Source: Torymus aiolomorphi (Eukaryota > Arthropoda > Insecta > Hymenoptera > Torymidae). Taken from it: a stretch of 64,000 bases of DNA. Made by a program: the position numbers and the translations under genes. The DNA is taken from assembly GCA_036365515.1 (NCBI GenBank), contig CM070874.1:26599862-26663861 (forward strand). Direction: 5' to 3'. Numbering within the stretch: the stretch's first letter is position 1; each line of letters opens with the position of its first letter. Below are positions 10,857 through 20,333 of this stretch, one piece after another. The notes beneath the pieces were generated by a model. That model did no database searches and was not told where the DNA came from. It worked only from the letters and a program-made list of their open reading frames with translations.

Positions 10857-11633
10857 TGTAACGATGCACCTGATCAATAGACGCATCGATACGAAATCGC
10901 GAAGCTTTCTCTCTCCTAGCATGCGTGCGCTAGAAAGAGAAAGCAGCCGAACATGTCAACGGCATGGGAGAGCGAGCGTACGAATGTGTATATACATGTA
11001 CACACGCATATATACAAGTACCGGAGCTCGTACAGCGAGGAGAGAGAGCAGGCGACTGAGTAGCCGGCTTCCCTCTCCACCGAGCGCCGCGACCACGCGT
11101 CGCATACGACGCGCAAGCTATAACGCGCCCCACCGCGCTGCCTCTACAGCACACGGCGAAGCGGGTATAAATACCGCCTCGTGCGCCGTGGAAATCATTC
11201 TCTCAGCCCAGTGCCGTAATCGCTAAAGCCTGGAGCCCTGCCGACGGAGCGGAGTATATGAACGCACTCGTTACTCTGCACCAGAAGTAGCGCTGAGATG
11301 ATTCCCCGGGTATATGAGCGCACTCGTTACCCGGGTGTTGTTCACAAGTAGTGGGAGCGCACTCGCCTACTTGTGAAGAACCGTGATCACGCGTCCCCAA
11401 ACTCGCGTACTCTAGTAGCAGGCTTAATGCTCGTGTATTATCATTGTTTGTTTCAGATCTACGCCAAAACCGAACCGATTGTGAAGTAGATTTAAGCTAT
11501 AATAAATTTGTTACTTTTCTTTTATACTTAATTATTTGGCTTTGTTGATTTATTTCAATTGCTCTCCCTTTCGAATCCTGTCCGCTTAGCTATTCTCAAA
11601 GAGAGCAATCCTTACGCATGAATCACCGTTTCA
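10857..11633 (+). repeat. Gypsy 5' LTR
   Basis: 777 bp from TGTAACGATG to CACCGTTTCA. Contains a TATA box near 11166 and AATAAA at 11501-11506. The primer site follows immediately. Near-identical to 16787-17563. Confidence 0.93.
11166..11173 (+). promoter_or_regulatory. TATA box of the Gypsy LTR
   Basis: TATAAATA in a GC-rich context (GCGGGTATAAATACCGCC). A CATTCTCTCAG start-like sequence lies about 25-30 bases downstream. It divides the LTR into U3 and R/U5, with AATAAA about 330 bases further on. The 3' LTR carries the same box at 17096. Confidence 0.65.
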
Positions 11634-11651
11634 TGGTGCCCGAACAGGGAC
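11634..11651 (+). other. Gypsy primer-binding site (Lys tRNA type)
   Basis: TGGTGCCCGAACAGGGAC directly abuts the 5' LTR. It matches the Lys-tRNA-type primer site TGGCGCCCGAACAGGGAC with one mismatch, so reverse transcription is probably primed by a lysine tRNA. Confidence 0.85.
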
Positions 11652-11766
11652 TAGTTTTTTCACGCGAAGGAACAAAATAAACTTTTCAAACAACATCTAA
11701 TATTGAAATAAATTATACAAAGCAAAATAAATTTTTTTTTTTCGGAATCGAGCAATACTAGTAATC

Positions 11767-12912
11767 ATGGGGAAAGTCGGATGGGTGTACAAGCTTCGAA
11801 AAGAGCAACTCAGAAACGAACTAGCGAAATTACAAATCGATAATACAGGAAATGTAACGGAACTACGACAGCGACTAGTAGCGATAGCAAAAATAAGTCC
11901 GGGACACTTTAAAAATCAACCAGAAGACGCGGAGGAATACAATGAGGAATTAGATAAGACCCGCGATATGGAAGAACAAACAAATAACGCATCAACACCA
12001 CAGGGCATGCAAACACAATTTGTAATATCGAACCAAGATGCAAACACAGACCAGATAAATTATCTAACGGTAGAAAACGCGACCGCGAAAACCCTCGATC
12101 AAATGCGAAAATGGAACTGCCACTTCGACGGACGAGATGTTTACGGTTTTTTAGAAAGAGTTGAGGAATTACGTAAAGCATACGGCTTCACCGATGCAAA
12201 TCTGCTTATAGGATTCCCGGAATTATTACGGGGGGAAGCTCAACTTTGGTACAGAAATTTAGAGCCTATAAATAGTTACGCTGAACTCAAAGAATCGTTG
12301 CGCAGCTTCTATATACCGCCGGGAGAACGACGAAATCTTGATCGACAAATAAGCGAGCGAAGACAAAAAATCGGCGAGATATTTAGAAGCTACGCCACGG
12401 CACTGAGTACGTTAATGCGCCGTCGAGGGGGCATAAACCGCGAAACACAACTCGATAATATATACTATAACATGCGCGCCGAATTACGATTGCACATTCG
12501 ACGGTCGGAATTCAACAACGTCAACGAACTAATCCAACGCGTAGAGGAAATTGAAGAAGTATTAGTACAAACCGGTAAAGAACGAAATGGAGAGAGATTA
12601 AGAATTAACGCTGGGAATATTATGGAAATAACGACCACGTACGTCTGGAACACGTGCTGCTGGAAATGCAAATAACGCGGACATAGGAGAATGAACTGTC
12701 GGAATCCACAAAGGAAATTTTGTTCGTATTGTGGGACAGACGGTATACTAACACGCGATTGCCGATGCCACGAGAATATAGATGCGCCGGGAAACGAAAA
12801 GAGGGTCGGACCCACCCCGAGACAGGACCGGCCCACGCAAACAAGAACTCCGATATCGACAGCCGCTATTTCGTTCGAGTCAACGCCGGTCGAGAGAAAT
12901 TTCGAGGCCTAA
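11767..12912 (+). pseudogene. gag: Gypsy gag with nonsense codon in the zinc knuckle
   Basis: Begins at the ATG 11767. A SAP-like N-terminal helix pair (LRKEQLRNELAKLQ, residues ~10-40) is followed by an acidic linker and a retrotransposon gag core (LLIGFPELLRGEAQLWYRNL). The frame stops with TAA at 12673-12675, which falls inside the first CCHC knuckle between its second Cys and the His. The same frame continues to a second, degenerate knuckle (CSYCGTDGILTRDC, Ile in the His position) and stops at 12912. Gag would form the particle; this copy lacks intact nucleocapsid. Confidence 0.85.
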
Positions 12913-12959
12913 TAGATCCCGGATCAATAAGATCATATATAAACCCGCGTGGCGAATAA
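12720..12959 (+). pseudogene. pro: Gypsy aspartic protease, frame-separated
   Basis: A different frame from gag and pol. It holds FRGLIDPGSIRSYI, with the protease DPGS motif near 12910, and ends at a TAA at 12957-12959. The flanking pol frame picks up at once with a protease C-terminal part (LLGMDIL near 13125). One frame change could be normal gag-pro frameshifting; the second, next to NPR near 12950, looks like an indel. Confidence 0.75.
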
Positions 12960-15873
12960 ATGCCTTTCGCAAGGGTGGGTAAATCAGGCGGAACAAAAAG
13001 CAGCACGGATGGCCGATGGTACCTCTGCCACTCTTGAGAGCAGTATATCTGGAGAGTGCAGAGTACAAGGCAAAAACTTACGACACCGTTTTTTGGTTAT
13101 GGAAGGATTAACAACCGATTTTTTACTCGGAATGGACATACTTGTTAAACTAAAAATACAACTAATGTTAAATGGAAATCAGATCAAAACCGGGAGAACA
13201 GACGGCACCGAGGGGTTATGTTCCGTCGGAGAACCAGTAGGTTTAGCTCAATTAACGGTAGCGGAGGAGGAACAATTAGAGGAATTCATAGAACAAAAAA
13301 TGGCCGAGTTCGAAAACATTCAAGGGACTACGCCATTGATTCAACACAAAATTAGGGTTATCGAACAAACACCCATTAAACAGAGATACCGACCCAGGAA
13401 TCCGGCTATGCAGGAAATAATTAACAAGGAAGTCGAGAAAATGCTAGAGGAAGGGGTAATTCAACCGTCGGAAAGCCCGTGGAGCTCCCCAGTAGTAATT
13501 ACGAAAAAGAAAAACGGAAAACACAGATTTTGTATTGATTTCCAAAAGATAAATCAAATTTCGGAGAAAGACGCCTATCCGCTCCCACATATCAATGCAA
13601 TTTTAGATAAACTCAGAGGGGCGAAATATTTATCCTCGATAGATCTAAAGAACGGCTATTGGCAAGTAGCCTTAACCCCAGAAAGTCGAGCGATAACCGC
13701 GTTCACAGTACCGGGAAAAGGATTGTTCGAGTTTAACGTCATGCCTTTCGGACTTCACACGGCCCCGGCAACGTTTCAACGTCTGCTAGACCAAGTAATT
13801 ACACCCGAAATGGCGCCGAACGCCTTTGCATATCTGGATGACATCATCATATTAACAGATACGTTCGAGAAACACATAGAGAAATTGACTGAAGTGTTTA
13901 AACGACTTCAGGAAGCGCGACTTAAGCCGAATCCCGCAAAATGCCATTTTGCACGGAACAGGTTGACATATCTAGGGCACGTAGTAGACCGGAAGGGCTT
14001 GCACACCGACCCGGAAAAAGTGGCAGCCATTACTAGTTTACCGCCACCGGTTAACACAAAAGAGCTAAAGAGATTCATGGGTCTTTTATCGTGGTATCGC
14101 AGGTTCATCAAAAACGTGTCACAAATAGCTTCACCGTTGAATAAATTACTCCAAAAGAAAATTAAATGGTATTGGGACGACGCACAACAAAAAGCTTTCG
14201 AAGAATCAAAACGTAGACTAACGGAAACTCCCGTATTAGCTTGTCCGGATTGGACCAAACCATTTATTCTACAGACGGATGCGAGTCTGCAAGGACTAGG
14301 AGCAATGCTTTCACAAAGCGACGGCACAAAGGAGTATGTTATTGCATACGCCAGCCGATCACTAAATAAAGCAGAGAAAAATTATTCCGTAACAGAGCTG
14401 GAGTGTTTAGCTGTGAAGTGGGGTATTTGGAAAATGCGCCATTATTTGGAAGGATATCAGTTTACCGTAATAACAGACCACCAATCGCTAAAATGGCTTA
14501 ATAAAATAGAAAACCCATCGGATAGATTAGCTCGTTGGGCAATGGAATTAAGTCAGTGGGATTTCGTGGTGCGTTATCGTAAAGGCAGTGAAAATACCGT
14601 GGCAGACATACTTTCACGACAACCGTTAGACGTAGGCGCAATTGACGCGAAAGAAAATGATTGGTATGCACACAAAATCACCGCCGTACAGACAAGACCG
14701 GACGAATACCCAGAATATTGCATAAGAGACGGAAGACTATACCGTCATATTCTTCATTCACTTGATTTTAAGGAGAACGATCCGGCAGACGAATGGAAAA
14801 TATGCATCGCAAAATCAGAACAGGAACGCGTGTTAAAAGAAAATCACAATGATCTTACCGCCGGTCATTTGGGCATCGCAAAAACAGTACATAGACTGGC
14901 GCGTTATTATTATTGGCCGGGAATGTTTAAAGACGCGACAAAATACGTTCGAGCGTGTGGAAACTGCCAACGTCACAAAGCGCAGCAACAAGCACCAGCC
15001 GGTACAATGCATGCCACCTACGTCGACCAACCATGGGAAATGGTCTCGATCGACCTCGTAGGTCCACTTCCTCGGTCTAACACCGGACATTCAACGTTAC
15101 TAGTAATGCAGGATCGACTCACGAAGTGGATAGAATTAAAAGCATTACGTAAAGCCACCGGAGCCGCGATCGCTAAAACAGTAAAAGAACAGATCATTCT
15201 CCGTTTTGGTTGCCCGAAAACTATTCTAAGCGACAACGGCAAACCATTTATTAGTCGAGACTTTGAAAATCTATTAAAAGACGCCGGGATCCATCATCGA
15301 AAGACACCACCGAATACACCGCAATGCAACCCCGTCGAACGTGCAAATCGTACCGTTAAAACCATGATCGGGCAATACACCAGTAGAAACCAAAAAACAT
15401 GGGATTTGCATCTAAACGAAATAGCATTCGCGTTTAACTCCGCGCAGAGCGAAACAACGAATTATACACCAGCGTATTTAAATTATGGCCGCGAAATGAT
15501 AGCTCCGGGGAGCTTGCATCAAGAAGTAAGAGTAGGTTCGGTGAAAACATTAAAAAATAGGATAGAAGAATTAAAAGACGCGATTGAAGTAGCAAAAACA
15601 AACACCGCAAGAAGCTTTAACCGGCAGCAAAAACATTATAATCTTAGAAGACGCGACTGGCAACCGAGGGTAGGAGACTTAGTTCTGAAAAGACAAATCA
15701 CTCTGTCCAATAAGGCCAAAGCAATTAACGCAAAGTTACTAGATAAATTCGTCGGGCCATATACGGTAAAAAAATGTATAAATCCAGTAATATTCGATCT
15801 GCGAGACGAGAGGGGGAAGTTAGTACGGAATATTCACGTAAAAGACCTCAAACCCTTCGTCAATCCGGTATAA
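12949..15873 (+). CDS. pol: Gypsy pol: protease end, RT, RNase H, integrase
   Basis: 974 open residues. In order: the protease end with LLGMDIL; RT with FCIDFQKIN, MPFGL and catalytic AYLDDIIIL near 13830-13850; RNase H with TDASLQGLGAMLS near 14275; the HHCC zinc domain (HLGIAKTVHRL...CGNCQRHK); an integrase core with Asp near IDLVGPL, Asp in LSDNGKPF and Glu in NPVERANRT; and a C-terminal GPY/F module (FVGPYTVKK). No chromodomain. Copies RNA to cDNA and inserts it. The ATG at 12949 is only the first Met; translation would arrive from gag-pro. Confidence 0.93.
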   Translation: MANKCLSQGWVNQAEQKAARMADGTSATLESSISGECRVQGKNLRHRFLVMEGLTTDFLLGMDILVKLKIQLMLNGNQIKTGRTDGTEGLCSVGEPVGLAQLTVAEEEQLEEFIEQKMAEFENIQGTTPLIQHKIRVIEQTPIKQRYRPRNPAMQEIINKEVEKMLEEGVIQPSESPWSSPVVITKKKNGKHRFCIDFQKINQISEKDAYPLPHINAILDKLRGAKYLSSIDLKNGYWQVALTPESRAITAFTVPGKGLFEFNVMPFGLHTAPATFQRLLDQVITPEMAPNAFAYLDDIIILTDTFEKHIEKLTEVFKRLQEARLKPNPAKCHFARNRLTYLGHVVDRKGLHTDPEKVAAITSLPPPVNTKELKRFMGLLSWYRRFIKNVSQIASPLNKLLQKKIKWYWDDAQQKAFEESKRRLTETPVLACPDWTKPFILQTDASLQGLGAMLSQSDGTKEYVIAYASRSLNKAEKNYSVTELECLAVKWGIWKMRHYLEGYQFTVITDHQSLKWLNKIENPSDRLARWAMELSQWDFVVRYRKGSENTVADILSRQPLDVGAIDAKENDWYAHKITAVQTRPDEYPEYCIRDGRLYRHILHSLDFKENDPADEWKICIAKSEQERVLKENHNDLTAGHLGIAKTVHRLARYYYWPGMFKDATKYVRACGNCQRHKAQQQAPAGTMHATYVDQPWEMVSIDLVGPLPRSNTGHSTLLVMQDRLTKWIELKALRKATGAAIAKTVKEQIILRFGCPKTILSDNGKPFISRDFENLLKDAGIHHRKTPPNTPQCNPVERANRTVKTMIGQYTSRNQKTWDLHLNEIAFAFNSAQSETTNYTPAYLNYGREMIAPGSLHQEVRVGSVKTLKNRIEELKDAIEVAKTNTARSFNRQQKHYNLRRRDWQPRVGDLVLKRQITLSNKAKAINAKLLDKFVGPYTVKKCINPVIFDLRDERGKLVRNIHVKDLKPFVNPV

Positions 15874-16073
15874 AAGCGAACGAAAATTTGTAAGGGCAGC
15901 TAGTTAACGATGGCAGCCCAAGCGTCAAGCATTGTACTCGAAACAGCGAAAGTAGAATAGTAAGCATAAATTGTACAGGTTATTAACCTTAAAAGTAAAC
16001 ATAACGATAAGCGAAAAATAACGACAATTCTTGCCCATTAGCTCAGTTCAATATCAACCAGCAAGTAACAAAC

Positions 16074-16709
16074 ATGCAAGAAATCGAGGCATGGGACGTA
16101 CCATATATTCCCGAGGGCACACAACACCAGCCAGCTCAGGAATATGTATCAACACCTCGACTCATTCTCGAGAGACAAGAAGTGGAGGCGGCACTCACAA
16201 CATGGAGGAGCATACCCCGGCCATACTCTCCGATAGAGGAGCCAACACCGTCGCACGCCGCAACTACAAGTACCTGGGAAGAATACCGGAAGGCGAACGC
16301 TGCTCTTGCGGGAAAGCCGGATTTTTCCTGGGCTGCAACAGCGGGCGGTGTTGCTTCATCCTCGGGCGGCTCCGGAAAAAAACCTTCGACCAAGGCGGAG
16401 AGAGACTTTTTTTTATACGGTCGGGAGAAGCAGCCAGCAGAACGAAGCATCAGACCACTACCAAACCCAGCCACGGGGTGGAGACACGCATACAAACCAT
16501 TCAACCGCTCCACAACGTGGCTACCACACCGGTTAATAAAAATACCGAACGGACCAGAGGTAGAGGTGCCTATCGGGGTGGCACAATACCGCGTAACACA
16601 TAACGGATGGCGCTGGCACCTGCGACTAGATAGAACAAACGGCAACGTTAGGCACCTGGGAAAACCCCGCCGTGTAAATATTTTTTTTATTTTTGTTTTT
16701 TTTGTCTAG
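16074..16709 (+). CDS. Third ORF of the Gypsy element, function unknown
   Basis: 211 residues, starting 200 bp after pol and ending before the polypurine tract. Pro-, Arg- and Trp-rich. It contains YSPIEEPTPS, a Gly/Ser run (SSSGGSGKK), then GVAQYRVTHNGWRWHLRLD, and ends in a short hydrophobic run (FFIFVFFV). No signal peptide, no cleavage site and no fusion-type domain, so an envelope is not supported. Overlapping ORFs exist on both strands (for example 16031-16603 plus), so coding status is uncertain. If real, it would need a spliced or subgenomic RNA. Confidence 0.5.
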   Translation: MQEIEAWDVPYIPEGTQHQPAQEYVSTPRLILERQEVEAALTTWRSIPRPYSPIEEPTPSHAATTSTWEEYRKANAALAGKPDFSWAATAGGVASSSGGSGKKPSTKAERDFFLYGREKQPAERSIRPLPNPATGWRHAYKPFNRSTTWLPHRLIKIPNGPEVEVPIGVAQYRVTHNGWRWHLRLDRTNGNVRHLGKPRRVNIFFIFVFFV

Positions 16710-16772
16710 GGAGTAAATTATATTTTCGGGTATACATGTGCAAAGAGTAAAGCCGGCGGGCTTCACTCTCCT

Positions 16773-16786
16773 TAGCGGGGGGGAAA
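16773..16786 (+). other. Gypsy polypurine tract
   Basis: AGCGGGGGGGAAA immediately precedes the 3' LTR, the expected plus-strand primer in reverse transcription. Confidence 0.85.
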
Positions 16787-17563
16787 TGTAACGATGCACC
16801 TGATCAATAGACGCATCGATACGAAATCGCGAAGCTTTCTCTCTCCTAGCATGCGTGCGCTAGAAAGAGAAAGCAGCCGAACCTGTCAACGACATGGGAG
16901 AGCGAGCGTACGAATGTGTATATACATGTACACACGCATATATACAAGTACCGGAGCTCGTACAGCGAGGAGAGAGAGCAGGCGACTGAGTAGCCGGCTT
17001 CCCTCTCCACCGAGCGCCGCGACCATGCGTCGCATACGACGCGCAAGCTATAACGCGCCCCACCGCGCTGCCTCTACAGCACACGGCGAAGCGGGTATAA
17101 ATACCGCCTCGTGCGCCGTGGAAATCATTCTCTCAGCCCAGTGCCGTAATCGCTAAAGCCTGGAGCCCTGCCGACGGAGCGGAGTATATGAGCGCACTCG
17201 TTACTCTGCACCAGAAGTAGCGCTGAGATGATTCCCCAGGTATATGAGCGCACTCGTTACCCGGGTGTTGTTCACAAGTAGTGGGAGCGCACTCGCCTAC
17301 TTGTGAAGAACCGTGATCACGCGTCCCCAAACTCGCGTACTCTAGTAGCAGGCTTAATGCTCGTGTATTATCATTGTTTGTTTCAGATCTACGCCAAAAC
17401 CGAACCGATTGTGAAGTAGATTTAAGCTATAATAAATTTGTTACTTTTCTTTTATACTTAATTATTTGGCTTTGTTGATTTATTTCAATTGCTCTCCCTT
17501 TCGAATCCTGTCCGCTTAGCTATTCTCAAAGAGAGCAATCCTTACGCATGAATCACCGTTTCA
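16787..17563 (+). repeat. Gypsy 3' LTR
   Basis: 777 bp, same ends as the 5' LTR. Differences seen by eye are single substitutions near 16883, 16892, 17025, 17191 and 17238. Followed by the AAGT target duplication. Confidence 0.93.
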
Positions 17564-18348
17564 AAGTTATTTTAATCTGTAAAATTCAGTCGAGTTGTAG
17601 TAGTTAATGAACAATGAGCTTATCCATTAACTACCAGTATTAATTGACTTTTAGAGGTTCTAGTGAATTTTTCATAATTCTGACAGGTTTCCAGAATATT
17701 TATTTAAGCATACTCTATAAATCTTTCGGACAGGCTCACACTACATGGCCCTTCAGATTTCATAAGAGAAAACCTATTTAATTCATTAGACTGAAATTTA
17801 CAACATGAAAAGATAAATTAATCCTGCTCCTGTAATATTATAAAAGCCACCAGTCAGATTTAGCAGGTGTACTCATCATTCAGTGTTGTCGATGTTTAGT
17901 TGGCGTAAATGTGCTTGAGTATAAAAATAATAGAATTCTGCTTCTATAATGTATTTCAGGCATCGTATGTTTTTTTAAGCAAATTTCATTTTTCTAGAAG
18001 CAGGTATAATTTAATAAAAAAAATATCCGTGCGATATGTAGTCCATTATTTCACCGTGTTTATCGCACTTGCTGCGCTCGTGCGTTAACCTCACGGTGCG
18101 ATAATGAACTGCTTAGCGTACGGATAGGTGTGACAGCGGACTTAAGGCAGACAGTGTTATAAAAAATTGTACGATACTAATGCGTTAAGTAACACATTAC
18201 ACGCCGTGAAAGGATCCTCGCTACGCTCGGGCCTTAACTTTACGCCATGAAATAATGGGCCACTTATCGCACTTGTATCGTAATGTATTAGTACGATAAA
18301 TTTTTTATCGATATTTATTCATTAATTAAAAAAACCTCTTTCAATTCA
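17564..18348. other. Gene-free stretch with dispersed-repeat pieces
   Basis: No coding signal. 17820-18028 holds the counterparts of 10345-10735. 18040-18300 is rich in self-complementary words around CACGGTGCGATAATGA and TACGGATAGGTGTGACAGCG, shared with the small MITE at 20173-20333, so it is probably a larger, broken relative of it. Confidence 0.45.
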
Positions 18349-18903
18349 TTGGCCCGTAGTTTCCTCAACCTTAATATGTTGATTCCTTTAATTAATATTT
18401 AATAACGAAATTTATAAATCTACGACTACAAAGAAGTTAGAAGCGATTAAGTCATTGTTACTCCTCTAATCGTTGGATATACAAAAATCAATTTTCATTT
18501 TTCAATTTTTTTCTAAAAAACTAACCAACAAAATGAATTAAAACATTACAGATTATATTTATTTATATTATCCATTATCATGATTTTTCTCAAAAAAAAT
18601 TGACCGTTTAGTTTGGGAGTTATAAGTATCTAAAAAAACACGTTATTATTGTTAATTATTTTTTTAGAAAATATAGGTATTTTAATTCTCTTTCGAACGC
18701 TACCCATCCGATTGGAATTACTCGATCGTATCATTAAAAAAAAAAAATCAAAAAGAAGTTTTGAGAAAAATCGAAAATTTGAAAAAAAAACAAAAACACA
18801 TCGCCCCAATAAAAAAAAAACGGATTTTGACCGGAAAATGAGACCTGACCGGTCAAAATTGACCGAGTAGAAATTGAGATCTAGGCGTACACACACACAC
18901 ACA

Positions 18904-18982
<79 letters not shown>

Positions 18983-19138
18983 GCGCGCACGTACGCACGC
19001 ACGCACGCACACACGTACACACACACACACATTTTTCAAAAACCATGTATTTTGATTCCTAACATCTCGGAACACAATTATAACATGTTTTTACAACAAC
19101 CCAAAAATTTAATGTCAGAAAGCTTCCTCTAGGAGGAA
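18349..19138 (+). repeat. Microsatellite-bearing repeat, copy A
   Basis: Begins near a fragment matching Helitron Rep coding sequence (minus strand LRKLRANEL). Continues through AT-rich sequence, a CGGTCAAAATTGACC-like segment and a (CA)n array at about 18890-18980 with CGCACG variants. Ends in a perfect hairpin, AGCTTCCTC/GAGGAAGC, at about 19117-19138. Copy B (28195-28990, inverse) and copy C (34556-35300 plus 43273-43850) share these landmarks. Possibly a non-autonomous Helitron-like element, but no CTRR end was found. Confidence 0.6.
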
Positions 19139-20172
19139 GCAAAATGTTTAATTGAGAAATAAATGAAATCTATGAATTCGTTTTTGAATTCGAATTGTCT
19201 ACTTTAGTAGCAAGCAGGATAAAACCTTTCTTATTATAATAATTGTTGTAAAATTATATATATTAAGGAAATCCATACCAACAAATTGTCAATTTCTGTA
19301 CCAAGATTGATACCTCGATTTTTTTTTCTATCTATTTTATAGCTACAATTTTATTAAAGTAAAATTTCTTTTTTTTTTAGTTGGATTAAATAAAGTGTAA
19401 ATAAATTAAAATAAAATAATTAACTTATTTAGTAAGGTCGTATTTCAGAAAGAAGTTTATATATATCGCTGTTGATATATATATATATATTTTTTTTAAT
19501 ATATCAGTAATTTTATTTCAGGTGGGGGGGCTTCGCCCTCTACACCCCCACCAGGGGCTCTGCCCCTGGGCCCCGCCCTGTGCTCCACATCAAATCCGCC
19601 ATACCTCATTACCTGCCAACAACAAACTTTATTGTTTCTTTTATTTTGTTTTATTTAGATGGGACATTTCAACATAATAACTATATCCTCAAGGATTTTC
19701 ATTCATGGTCACAAAATGATTTCGTAGATTCATTCGTCATCGAATGTCATTTTTGTGTGATATCAGGAATATGGTTACGAGTCGTGAGGATGGAATATTA
19801 TATTTGCTTATTCTTTGGCTCAATTTTATATTTAATCAAAAATTTAATCTTTGTTTTTTAATTTTATTTTTAAGGTTTAAACTTGAAGAACTTCTATTAA
19901 TCACATTGTTAATAGACGATTAGATTATAAACAATATTAGCTGCCTGTCTACGACCAAGTTTTAGAAAAAAATAATTTGTTTCTTGGACCAACTTAGAAT
20001 AATTTTAAGTAAAAAAAAATTTAGGGATTTAATCTTTTAATTTTTGTTACTTCAACATCAATTTATAATTCTTATTATATTTTTTTATTAGTGTTTTAGT
20101 TTACATAATATTTGGCATTTTGGAAACAATAGATATTTCTTTTTTTAAATTATGTTTGCAGTGCGTTTATTC
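19139..20172. other. AT-rich gene-free stretch
   Basis: No gene. An AT dinucleotide run lies near 19470-19490. A GC-rich patch at 19520-19590 (CTTCGCCCTCTACACCCCCA, CAGGGGCTCTGCCCCTGG) is self-complementary and stands out in base composition. Confidence 0.4.
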
Positions 20173-20333
20173 ATTTTATAGCACAGTGTGACCTAAGTCC
20201 GCACTTAAGTCACGCCTACCCGTGACTTAAGTAGTCGATTATTGCACCGTGAGTTAGCGCGCAAGCGTAACGAGTGGACTGATAAAGGTACGGATAGGCG
20301 TGACAGCGGACTTAGGTAAACGTGCTATAAAAT
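20173..20333. mobile_element. Small MITE with ~28-bp terminal inverted repeats
   Basis: Left end ATTTTATAGCAC followed by CTAAGTCCGC. The right end is the complement (GCGGACTTAG then GTGCTATAAAAT). Internal inverted words CACGCCTACC and GGATAGGCGTG also pair, so the 161-bp element can fold almost fully. No ORF. Family unknown; the TSD is unclear. Confidence 0.65.

Larger units (their letters stand above)
10857..17563 (+). mobile_element. Gypsy/Ty3 LTR retrotransposon, nearly complete
   Basis: 6707 bp with 777-bp LTRs, Lys-tRNA primer site, gag, protease, RT-RNase H-integrase, a third ORF and a polypurine tract. A 4-bp TSD AAGT lies at 10853-10856 and 17564-17567. By eye the LTRs differ at only about five positions, so insertion is recent. 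Domain order PR-RT-RH-IN is the Gypsy order. The gag-protease part carries lesions, so this copy is not autonomous although pol is open. Confidence 0.93.

Noticed and set aside
10846..11226. 126-aa plus-strand frame and minus-strand frames in the Gypsy LTR
   Set aside because: Wholly inside the LTR, Arg/Ser-rich, duplicated in the other LTR, no domain. GC-rich chance frames.
16074..16709. Envelope gene of an errantivirus
   Set aside because: No signal peptide, furin-like site or transmembrane anchor; only a short hydrophobic tail. Called an unknown third ORF.
18874..19062. Open frames of Thr-His / Cys-Val repeats around the CA/GT arrays (also 28275-28559)
   Set aside because: They are translations of dinucleotide microsatellites; all frames are open and no domain is present.
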